From assembly GCA_008081325.1 (NCBI GenBank), contig VMCO01000075.1, positions 1 through 11,945 on the forward strand: a stretch of DNA of 11,945 bases, written 5' to 3'. The notes below the pieces were generated by a model, which worked only from the letters and a program-made list of their open reading frames with translations, had not been told where the DNA came from and searched no databases. Shown here in pieces: positions 1-6,613 of the stretch (the first letter of the stretch is position 1; every line of letters starts with the position of its first letter). The translations under genes were made by a program, and so were the position numbers. Source of the stretch: Flavobacteriaceae bacterium (lineage in GTDB: Bacteria > Bacteroidota > Bacteroidia > Flavobacteriales > Flavobacteriaceae).

Positions 1-1303
1 TTATTGAATCAGAAAAAAGAAATGAATCCTGAGAAACAACTCCTGTATTTTTCCTGAGGCTCTCTAAATCAAATTCACTGATAGGTTTATTATCTAGTAA
101 AATTTCTCCAGAACCTGTATTATAGCTTCTGGTTATTAATTTTAATAAAGTTGTTTTACCAGACCCTGTCACTCCAATTAATCCAAGTGATTTTTTATTG
201 TTAAGCTTAAAACTTAAATTATCAAGGGCTTTGATATTTGATTCTGTGTAAGTGAATGAAACATTCTTAAATTCTAATGAGCCAGTTATTTTTTTTAATC
301 CGCTCGGATTATTATTAATTTCTGATTTTTCTTTTAAAAATTCGTTTATTCTTTTTTGGGATGCTTCAGCTTGTTGAATAATTGAACTTATCCAGCCTAA
401 TGATGCAACTGGCCATGTTAACATATTAACATAGATTATAAATTCAGCAATAATTCCTATGTTTTCAATTTCCCCATCTAAATATTGTTTTCCTCCGATG
501 TAAATGACTAAAACATTACTAATTCCAATTAATAAAATCATCAAAGGAAAAAATAAAGCCTGCATTTTAACAAGACTAATTTGATTCTCTTTGTTTTTTT
601 CTGATAGATCATCAAATTTATTAGAAGTATTTTTTTGAATTGCATATGATTTGATAATCTGAATACCTGTGAAAACCTCTTGGCTCAGAGATGAGAGTTT
701 AGATAATGATTCTTGAACAATCCTACTCCTAATATTTATAATTCCACTGAGCTTATAAATGCAATAAGATAAAATTGGTAAGGGGCTTATAGTATAGATA
801 GTAAGCTCGGGGGATTGACGATACATATAAAAAAAAGTTATAATCAATAGAGTAATCGTATTTATTGAATACATCAATGCTGGACCAAAATACATTCTTA
901 CTCGCGAAACATCTTCACTAATCCTATTCATTAAATCACCAGTCTGATTTTTTTTGTAAAAACTTAATGATAGTTTTTGGTACTGTTTATATATCTCATT
1001 TTTTAAATCAAACTCAACATATCTGGAAACATTTATGATAGTTTGTCTGGTTAAAAATGTAAAGATGCCTGCAGAAATCGCAGCTAATAGGATTAAGAAA
1101 ATATTTTGAATAAGTTCGGATTGAACTGTTTCTATTTCCAAAATATTACCTTTTCTAAATTCATCGATTACATTGACAGATTCTCTGATTAATCCAGGTG
1201 TGAATAATAATAAAATCCTTGCAATAATTATTATAATAAAACCTAATAGCAGGTTGATTTTGTATTTGAAAAGATATTTATTTAAATATTTTAATTCATT
1301 CAA
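1..1303 (-). CDS. ABC transporter, fused permease/ATP-binding exporter (MsbA/MdlB-like), C-terminus cut by window edge
   Basis: Inner-membrane ABC exporter half-transporter, expected to act as a homodimer and export lipids, drugs or peptides using ATP; the substrate cannot be told from sequence. The 434 residues present hold an N-terminal six-helix permease domain (about residues 10-320) with a NQTGDLMNR-SEDV motif typical of the first intracellular loop of type I exporters. The start of the nucleotide-binding domain follows, with Walker A GVTGSGKT at residues 377-384 and a Q-loop VVSQDS with Gln425. The signature motif, Walker B and switch His lie beyond the left edge. The frame has no upstream ATG before a stop (TAA, complement 1316-1318). 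The best start is TTG at complement 1301-1303, giving an N-terminus beginning NELKYLNKYLFKYK, which resembles the usual start of Bacteroidota homologues. It is divergent from nusB across 62 bp. Family is certain; the TTG start is likely. Confidence 0.93.
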   Translation of the reverse strand, partial: MNELKYLNKYLFKYKINLLLGFIIIIIARILLLFTPGLIRESVNVIDEFRKGNILEIETVQSELIQNIFLILLAAISAGIFTFLTRQTIINVSRYVEFDLKNEIYKQYQKLSLSFYKKNQTGDLMNRISEDVSRVRMYFGPALMYSINTITLLIITFFYMYRQSPELTIYTISPLPILSYCIYKLSGIINIRSRIVQESLSKLSSLSQEVFTGIQIIKSYAIQKNTSNKFDDLSEKNKENQISLVKMQALFFPLMILLIGISNVLVIYIGGKQYLDGEIENIGIIAEFIIYVNMLTWPVASLGWISSIIQQAEASQKRINEFLKEKSEINNNPSGLKKITGSLEFKNVSFTYTESNIKALDNLSFKLNNKKSLGLIGVTGSGKTTLLKLITRSYNTGSGEILLDNKPISEFDLESLRKNTGVVSQDSFLFSDSI

Positions 1304-1320
1304 TTGTGTAAATATTTTTT

Positions 1321-1338
1321 AGATAATAAATATTATCT
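1321..1338. promoter_or_regulatory. 18-bp palindrome in the ABC exporter/nusB divergent intergenic region
   Basis: The sequence AGATAATA-AA-TATTATCT is a perfect 8+8 bp inverted repeat with a 2-bp centre. It lies 17 bp upstream of the TTG start of the ABC exporter and 27 bp upstream of the nusB ATG, so a dimeric regulator bound here could affect both genes. It is almost pure A/T, and in such DNA short palindromes arise by chance, so an operator role is inference only. No clear TAnnTTTG box is visible for either gene in this 62-bp gap. Confidence 0.3.
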
Positions 1339-1365
1339 TGCGGTAATTTTAAATCGTTCTTTTAA

Positions 1366-2313
1366 ATGCTAAATCGAAGACATATCAGGCTTAAAATAAT
1401 GCAATATTTATATGCTGCTGAAATATCCGATTTCGAAGATACAAAAGAACATTATAAAAATCTCACTAGAAGTATCCATTCTATTCATAATTTATATCTT
1501 TTTCAAATTTCATTTTTGATTGAAATTTTATCTAAGGCAACTAATAAATTTAATATTTCAAAAGAGAGTATATCTGGAAATATTAGTAACATTTATACCA
1601 ATAAAAGATTTTCAGAAAATATATTCCTTAATGATTTAGCCTCTAATTTAAAAATAGACGAATTAATAAAATCAAAGGATTTTATTAATTGGGAAGTTGA
1701 TTTTAACTATGTTAATATAATTTATGATAAGATAATCAAAAGTGACCTCTATGATTCATATATCAGTAATGAAACTAAATCTTTTCAGATTGACATCCAA
1801 TTTGTTCATGATATTTTTAAAGAAATTATTGTGACAGATGAAAAATTCCAAACATTTATTGAAGAAAAAAATATATTTTGGATGGATGATTTTCCTCTTA
1901 CAAACACCCTATTGTTAAAGTTCTTTAAAAATTCAACTAAGGATAATTATGAAAAACTATTTCACTTCAAATTATTTACAAACGTTTCAGATAAGAAATT
2001 TTCTGATGATTTAGCCAATTATTCATTAAGGAATTTTGAATCTAACAATAAAATAATTTCGGAATATATTACAAATTGGGATATAGAACGTTTAGCAAAA
2101 ATTGATCTGGTAATTATAAATTTGGCAATTACAGAGTTGAAAATTTTTAAAGAAATTCCGATCAAGGTTAGTTTAAATGAATATATAGAAATCTCAAAAG
2201 ATTACTCTACTGAAAAAAGTAGTTTTTTTATAAATGGAATATTAGATAAAATTGTCAAAGATTTAATTAGTAATAATTCCTTAATTAAGGAGGGTAGAGG
2301 TTTGAGGGAATAA
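1366..2313 (+). CDS. nusB: Transcription antitermination factor NusB (long Bacteroidota form)
   Basis: NusB binds boxA RNA with NusE (ribosomal protein S10) and supports processive rRNA transcription. The protein is 315 aa, about twice the length of E. coli NusB (about 140 aa) but normal for Bacteroidota, which carry an extra N-terminal half. The N-terminus MLNRRHIRLKIMQYLY is the typical RR-R-K-MQ opening. The conserved NusB helical domain is in the C-terminal third (about residues 215-305), with ITNWDIERLAKIDLVIINLA and a following segment on IPIKVSLNEYIEISK, then a FINGILDKIVKDL helix. The middle (about 20-210) is poorly conserved, charged and helical. It is divergent from the ABC exporter and is followed after 37 bp by the DUF1573 lipoprotein gene. 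The last codons contain the -33 box of the next promoter. Confidence 0.93.
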   Translation: MLNRRHIRLKIMQYLYAAEISDFEDTKEHYKNLTRSIHSIHNLYLFQISFLIEILSKATNKFNISKESISGNISNIYTNKRFSENIFLNDLASNLKIDELIKSKDFINWEVDFNYVNIIYDKIIKSDLYDSYISNETKSFQIDIQFVHDIFKEIIVTDEKFQTFIEEKNIFWMDDFPLTNTLLLKFFKNSTKDNYEKLFHFKLFTNVSDKKFSDDLANYSLRNFESNNKIISEYITNWDIERLAKIDLVIINLAITELKIFKEIPIKVSLNEYIEISKDYSTEKSSFFINGILDKIVKDLISNNSLIKEGRGLRE

Positions 2314-2331
2314 CATTTTTTTTTACTTTTG
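2301..2331 (+). promoter_or_regulatory. Bacteroidota-type sigma-A promoter for the lipoprotein-yajC-pyrD group
   Basis: A TTTG -33 box (2301-2304) is followed after 19 bp by TACTTTTG (2324-2331), an exact match to the Bacteroidota -7 consensus TAnnTTTG with consensus spacing. Transcription would begin near 2336-2339, a leader of about 12-15 nt before the ATG at 2351. The -33 box lies inside the last codons of nusB, so the three downstream genes can be expressed independently of nusB. This is the best full promoter match in the window. Confidence 0.7.
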
Positions 2332-2350
2332 AACAATTAATAATCGACCA

Positions 2351-2830
2351 ATGAAAAATATAATTTATTTATTAGCCCTTTCTTTAGTTTTTACTTCATG
2401 TGGAGATGATCCTTTTAGTAAAGTAAAGTCAGAAAATGTTGAGATAGCATCTGTTAGAGATAATACACCTTCTAAGTTTCCGGTAATGACTTTTGATAAA
2501 AAAGATCATGATTTTGGAACAATTATGGACGGTGAAGCTCAAGAAACAGTTTTTTCTTACACAAATACAGGTGAAGCCCCGTTAGTGATTACCGAAATTA
2601 AATCTACATGCGGATGTACGGTTCCACAGGATTGGAGTAGAGCTCCATTGCTTCCAGGTGAATCATCTCAATTTACCGTGAAGTTTAACGGTAAAGGAAT
2701 GAATAAAACCTCTAAGACCGTTACAATTAAGGCTAATACCCAAAGAGGAACTGAATCTGTAAGAATATCAGCTTTCATTAATAATCCAAATAATGGATTA
2801 AAGCCTCCTGCAGGTCCCATAATTCAGTAA
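2351..2830 (+). CDS. DUF1573 domain-containing lipoprotein
   Basis: Predicted exported lipoprotein of 159 aa. The signal peptide MKNIIYLLALSLVFTSC ends in a lipobox (FTSC), with Cys17 as the lipidated residue. The mature N-terminus CGDDP is acidic just after the Cys, which in some Bacteroidota favours surface export; that is only suggestive here. Residues about 45-145 form a DUF1573 immunoglobulin-like beta-sandwich: FDFGTI-type opening (DHDFGTIMDGE), FSYTNTGEAPLVI, then the hallmark STCGCT (Cys87 and Cys89), and a late strand FTVKFNGKG. The molecular function of DUF1573 proteins is not established; the CGC pair could bind metal or form a disulfide. The gene sits between nusB and yajC, an order common in Bacteroidota. 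Its stop codon is 2 bp from the yajC start, so the two are almost certainly co-transcribed. Confidence 0.92.
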   Translation: MKNIIYLLALSLVFTSCGDDPFSKVKSENVEIASVRDNTPSKFPVMTFDKKDHDFGTIMDGEAQETVFSYTNTGEAPLVITEIKSTCGCTVPQDWSRAPLLPGESSQFTVKFNGKGMNKTSKTVTIKANTQRGTESVRISAFINNPNNGLKPPAGPIIQ

Positions 2831-2832
2831 GT

Positions 2833-3108
2833 ATGGAAAACTTTTCACAGTTTACTCCATTTCTTCTGATGTTTGCAGTCATATATTTCTTTATGATTGC
2901 TCCGCAGATGAGAAAAGCTAAAAAAGAGAGAAAGTTTTTAACTGATTTAAAATCGGGTGATAGAGTTGTAATGAAAAGTGGAATGCATGGTAGAGTAAAT
3001 CACATAAATCAAAAAGAAGGTACTTGCATTATAGAGACAACGGCTGGAAAATTAAAATTTAATAAATCAATGATTTCAATGGAAGCGTCAAATGAATTAA
3101 ACAAGTAG
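2833..3108 (+). CDS. yajC: Preprotein translocase accessory subunit YajC
   Basis: YajC is a small inner-membrane protein that associates with SecDF and the SecYEG translocon; it is accessory and usually non-essential. The 91-aa protein has one transmembrane helix (about residues 8-23, FTPFLLMFAVIYFFMI) followed by the family's APQMRKAKKERKFL motif. A cytosolic beta-rich domain comes next, with LKSGDRVVMKSGMHGRVNHI and a late strand resembling the usual GT-ILE-ATGKLKF pattern (GTCIIETTAGKLKF). Length is normal for the family. It begins 2 bp after the DUF1573 gene, and pyrD starts 16 bp after it. secD/secF are not in the window. Confidence 0.95.
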   Translation: MENFSQFTPFLLMFAVIYFFMIAPQMRKAKKERKFLTDLKSGDRVVMKSGMHGRVNHINQKEGTCIIETTAGKLKFNKSMISMEASNELNK

Positions 3109-3124
3109 TTTTAATTTATCAAAA

Positions 3125-4147
3125 ATGTATAAGAAGTTAATTTCCCCTTTTTTATTCTTATTTGACCCCGAAAAAATTCACAATTTTACATTTTGCGCAA
3201 CCAAATTACTTTTTAAATTACCATTAATAGGTTTTTTAATAGAGTCACGCTACAAAATTGATAATACAAAACTCAAAAGAAATCTTTTTGGTTTGACATT
3301 TGATAATCCTGTAGGTATAGCTGCTGGATTTGATAAAAACGCAACGCATATTTCTGAGTTTGAAAAATTTGGCTTTGGTTTTATTGAGATAGGTACTGTT
3401 ACTCCAAAGCCTCAAAAGGGGAATCCAAAAAAAAGATTATTTAGACTGAAAGAAGATAATGCTATTATTAATCGGATGGGTTTTAATAATGATGGTGTAG
3501 ATAAGATTAAAAGTAGGTTAAAAAAGGATTTTAAGGTCATTATTGGAGGAAATATCGGCAAGAATAAAGTTACTCCAAATTCTGAGGCTAAGGCTGATTA
3601 TTTGATTTGTTTCAAAGAGCTTTATAATCATGTTGATTATTTCGTAATAAATGTAAGCTCACCAAATACACCTGGTCTAAGAGAGTTGCAGTCAAGGAAT
3701 TTTCTAAATGATCTCTTTATAGAATTAAATGCAATTAGATCAAAAAAAAATATTAAAAAACCAATTTTGATAAAAATCTCACCTGATTTAAGTGAAAAAA
3801 AAATCGAAGAAATTCTTGAAGTTATAAATGAAAATAATATTGATGGAATTATTGCAACCAACACAACTATTGATTTCTCAAATCTAAAATCTAAAAACAA
3901 AAAAGAAATAGGAGGATTAAGCGGTACTCCTCTGTTTGATAAAAGTAATGATGTTATTTCATTTATTTCAAAGAAAACAAAGGGAAAGCTTCCTATAATT
4001 GGAGTAGGAGGTATTTCAACTCCTGAGCAAGCTGTTGAAAAAATTAAAGCAGGTGCTCATTTAATTCAGTTGTATACTGGGATCATTTACGAAGGGCCAG
4101 GTATAGTTAATAAAATAAATAAAAAGTTACTTAACCAAGAATTTTAG
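3125..4147 (+). CDS. pyrD: Dihydroorotate dehydrogenase (quinone), class 2
   Basis: Catalyses the fourth step of de novo UMP synthesis, oxidation of dihydroorotate to orotate with FMN, passing electrons to membrane quinone. The 340-aa length is normal for class 2. The N-terminal segment (about 1-40) is the amphipathic quinone-access and membrane-association region that class 1 enzymes lack. Class 2 motifs are clear: NPVGIAAGFDKNA (61-73, with Lys71), EIGTVTPKPQKGNPKKRLFRL (88-108), NRMGFNN (116-122), GGNIGKN (141-147) and NVSSPNTPGLR (176-186) with Ser179 as the catalytic base by comparison with E. coli Ser175. ATNTT (244-248), GGLSG (263-267) and the phosphate-binding GVGGI (293-297) follow, ending with QLYTGIIYEGP. 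It follows yajC closely and probably shares its transcript. Its last 21 bp overlap the convergent metalloprotease gene. Confidence 0.97.
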   Translation: MYKKLISPFLFLFDPEKIHNFTFCATKLLFKLPLIGFLIESRYKIDNTKLKRNLFGLTFDNPVGIAAGFDKNATHISEFEKFGFGFIEIGTVTPKPQKGNPKKRLFRLKEDNAIINRMGFNNDGVDKIKSRLKKDFKVIIGGNIGKNKVTPNSEAKADYLICFKELYNHVDYFVINVSSPNTPGLRELQSRNFLNDLFIELNAIRSKKNIKKPILIKISPDLSEKKIEEILEVINENNIDGIIATNTTIDFSNLKSKNKKEIGGLSGTPLFDKSNDVISFISKKTKGKLPIIGVGGISTPEQAVEKIKAGAHLIQLYTGIIYEGPGIVNKINKKLLNQEF

Positions 4148-5887
4148 GTTACTTACTTTTTGATTTGACACAATAGAAATAAAATATAGCCCTCTGTCAT
4201 AACTACTTACATCAACTAAAAGATCATCATTGTTATTTATGATCTTCGAGTATACTAGTCTCCCATTTACATCAAATATTTTATAAGATTCTGGAGATAT
4301 ATTCTCATACCTAATATAAATGTAATTTTCAGATGGATTTGGAAATATTGATACTGAGTTTTGGTTATTCTCATTTAGATTTAGATAATTTGTACTGATT
4401 AATTTTGATTCCTCAGATCCAAAATTTGTATTTGTATAAACTAAATCACCCTCTTCAGTTGTTAATTCATAAAACTCATTTGCTTCAGACCAAGTACCAT
4501 TGCTAAAAACCCAATCAGAAGTTCCAAGTCCGTTTCCTTCCGAATCATATATGGTGAAAGTATAACACTCTGAAGGGTTTATGTCAAACTCATGATTATG
4601 CTCTCCAGCCTCCTCATATGGACCTCCTTCGTATAATACGGTATCACTACTATCTTTAAATTCCCAGGTATTTTCGTTAGTGTCAATTATAAATAGTTTT
4701 AAATTGATCTTTGAAGTTTCAAAAAGATTAGAAGGAAAGTTTATAAATTGAGGGAATACTTTGGTAATGCTTTCACCCCCATTATAGATTGTTAATACTA
4801 CGTCGTATAAACCTGGGGTAAATACATGAGTAGGATTTTGTTCAGTATAATCAACAATATCGTCTCCGTCAACATCCCATTCCCATGCGGTTGCGCCAAA
4901 ACTTAAATCTGTAAAATTTACAGTCATGTAATCATCGCAACTCTCGTTAATTTCTGCTGTAAAATCCACATAAAATGATGGGCATTTATAATATGTGCCT
5001 CTGAACACATGATAGCCAGCATACATGTAGGCGTACTGTTCATCACTGAAAAAATCGGTACAGGAGTCTGGCGAGTAAGACATAATGTTTGATGTGTCAG
5101 GATCATAATAAAGACCTTGAGCATCAGTAGCAGTTCCAGTATATAAACAATTGACAGAACTTACATTTGAAGAATTAATTAATGGGTCAGCTGGTGTATC
5201 ACAAAATCTATCTCCGGCTGTAGCACAATTACTTCCGTTAACCAGCTCGTCAGTTGAACCAGGTTCATTTGAAGAACCGTGTGTATGCATTAAAACAAAA
5301 TGATGTCCAAATTCGTGGATTAGAGTAGAACTTATAGTATTTGTTGTTGCTTGACTATCCATCACTACCACATCATAATACTGAGAATTTTGCGGAAAAT
5401 AAGTATAACCTGCAACGGTATTTTCATTTATAGATTCAACAAAATAGATATTCATAATATTAGGCTGATTATAAGCGTATAATTCACCTTGATCATCAGA
5501 AATATCCAAATCATATAAATTATTATTTGCGATATAATTAGTGTCCTCACAAACAGTAATCTTTAAAAATGAATTTGCTAAAAATGAGTTTGCTTCTTCA
5601 ATTTCAGCAAAAATTTGATTTTCTGTAATGTTGGTTGCACCATTAGTGTCTGTTACAATATGAATTTTTGCAGGAACGTCTGTTATTGCAGTTGAAAATT
5701 TTGATTGTTTTTTATTGTAATACTCATTTAAATAATAATCAAAGCTTTCTTTATTATTATTCTCGATTTCATAGAAATTTTCTGGAACTTCTGTTGCACA
5801 TGAACCAATATGATTTTCTTGAGAATGTATTGAAGTACAAAAAAATATAATCGTAAAATTTAATAAATATTTGTAAAAGCTTTTCAT
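4127..5887 (-). CDS. Secreted zinc metalloprotease (M43 pappalysin-like) with PKD domain and T9SS type A sorting domain
   Basis: Predicted extracellular or cell-surface metallopeptidase of 586 aa. The start is placed at complement 5885-5887 because MKSFYKYLLNFTIIFFC then forms a normal signal peptide ending near SIHSQ; the 14-codon upstream extension would overlap a -7 promoter box. The catalytic domain carries HEFGHHFVLMH (191-201), the zinc motif HExxHxxxxxH, followed by THG, a CDTPADP segment near 229 and the Met-turn NIMSYSPDSC (Met269). Cysteine-rich spacing fits M43. The metzincin Gly at position 8 of the motif is Val here. Residues about 306-386 form a PKD-like fold (WEWDVDGD, NPTHVFTPGLYDVVLTI). 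About 391-495 form an accessory beta-domain with CYTFTIYDSEGNG. Residues 513-586 are the T9SS type A sorting domain (SIFPNPSENYIYI, KIFDVNGRLV, GLYFISIV). Substrate is unknown. Confidence 0.92.
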   Translation of the reverse strand: MKSFYKYLLNFTIIFFCTSIHSQENHIGSCATEVPENFYEIENNNKESFDYYLNEYYNKKQSKFSTAITDVPAKIHIVTDTNGATNITENQIFAEIEEANSFLANSFLKITVCEDTNYIANNNLYDLDISDDQGELYAYNQPNIMNIYFVESINENTVAGYTYFPQNSQYYDVVVMDSQATTNTISSTLIHEFGHHFVLMHTHGSSNEPGSTDELVNGSNCATAGDRFCDTPADPLINSSNVSSVNCLYTGTATDAQGLYYDPDTSNIMSYSPDSCTDFFSDEQYAYMYAGYHVFRGTYYKCPSFYVDFTAEINESCDDYMTVNFTDLSFGATAWEWDVDGDDIVDYTEQNPTHVFTPGLYDVVLTIYNGGESITKVFPQFINFPSNLFETSKINLKLFIIDTNENTWEFKDSSDTVLYEGGPYEEAGEHNHEFDINPSECYTFTIYDSEGNGLGTSDWVFSNGTWSEANEFYELTTEEGDLVYTNTNFGSEESKLISTNYLNLNENNQNSVSIFPNPSENYIYIRYENISPESYKIFDVNGRLVYSKIINNNDDLLVDVSSYDRGLYFISIVSNQKVSNLKFLVK

Positions 5888-5926
5888 TTCTGTAAGTAAT
5901 TTAAGTTTCAAATAAACGAGTTTATG

Positions 5927-5934
5927 CAAAAATA
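5927..5934 (-). promoter_or_regulatory. -7 promoter box (TATTTTTG) for the metalloprotease gene
   Basis: On the minus strand this reads TATTTTTG, an exact TAnnTTTG match, ending 39 bp before the chosen metalloprotease start (5887). No good TTG/TTTG -33 element is seen at the expected spacing, so this is a half-match. It supports the internal ATG start, because the longer open frame would begin inside this box. On the plus strand a near-match TAATTTTA (5937-5944) could serve lysE, making the two promoters back to back. Confidence 0.5.
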
Positions 5935-5971
5935 GTTAATTTTATTATGCTCTCGAAAATTAAACACTCTG

Positions 5972-6601
5972 ATGTTAACGTCTTTTATTTTTTCTTCTTT
6001 CTTACTTGCATTGAGTCCGGGACCCGACAATCTCTATCTTACTGCTCTTGCAACAAAATCTGGAAAAATTGTAGGCTTTTCCTTTCTAACAGGTCTACTA
6101 ATTGGTTGCTTGATTCACACTTCATTGCTTGCATTTGGTTTGAATAAATTAATAATTGAATATGATTTGTTTTTTAGTACAATAAAATATTTAGGAGTTG
6201 TGTATCTTTTATATCTAGCTTATGATGTATATAAATCTGAAATTAATAATGATAATTTTCATGCTGGAAAACTTAATAATGAAATTTTTAAAAACATAAA
6301 GAAGGGGATTTTTATGAATCTTTTAAATCCAAAAGTATTTTTATTTTTCACCCTTTTCTTTCCAAATTTTATTTATTCTGAAACATATTCATTTAAACTG
6401 CAAATTTTATCTTTGGGGTTGATTTTTATTGTTATTACTTTTATTGTCTTTGGATTAATTATACTTTTTTCTGATTCCATTCATAAAAAATTTTCATCAG
6501 TGAATAATTTTAATATTTTCTCTAAATATTTCAATATTCTAGTCCTATTGCTAATCGCGCTATTAATACTATTTACAGAAAATAATATAACTTTAACTTA
6601 A
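5972..6601 (+). CDS. LysE/RhtB-family amino-acid exporter
   Basis: Predicted inner-membrane exporter of the LysE (RhtB) superfamily, which exports amino acids or their derivatives using the proton gradient; the true substrate is not known. The protein is 209 aa, the usual length, with five to six hydrophobic helices. The family signature appears early as ALSPGPDNLYL (residues 13-23), and KSGKIVGFSFLTGLLIG follows. In the second half, GIFMNLLNPKVFLFFTLFFPNF matches the conserved NPK-FF-FFP region, and the C-terminus is a long hydrophobic helix. The start gives the helix immediately, as in relatives; an overlapping open frame at 5947 is out of frame and not protein-like. The gene ends 12 bp before the HMG-CoA lyase gene, so the two are probably co-transcribed. 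Confidence 0.92.
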   Translation: MLTSFIFSSFLLALSPGPDNLYLTALATKSGKIVGFSFLTGLLIGCLIHTSLLAFGLNKLIIEYDLFFSTIKYLGVVYLLYLAYDVYKSEINNDNFHAGKLNNEIFKNIKKGIFMNLLNPKVFLFFTLFFPNFIYSETYSFKLQILSLGLIFIVITFIVFGLIILFSDSIHKKFSSVNNFNIFSKYFNILVLLLIALLILFTENNITLT

Positions 6602-6613
6602 TAAATTGTTTTA

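Noticed and set aside
3740..3762. A runs in pyrD that might suggest a frameshift or slippage site
   Set aside because: The reading frame continues through conserved class 2 motifs on both sides, so there is no sign of a shift.
3637..3900. Open frame of 87 codons on the minus strand inside pyrD; similar ones at 6598-6858 and 10025-10294
   Set aside because: Each is fully antisense to a conserved enzyme gene with intact motifs; they reflect codon bias on the coding strand.
5888..5929. Upstream extension of the metalloprotease (14 residues)
   Set aside because: It places MHKLVYLKLKLLTE before a complete signal peptide and begins inside the -7 box.
5947..6147. Open frame of 66 codons on the plus strand overlapping the LysE-type gene
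   Set aside because: It is out of frame with a clear LysE-family protein and has no protein-like features of its own.
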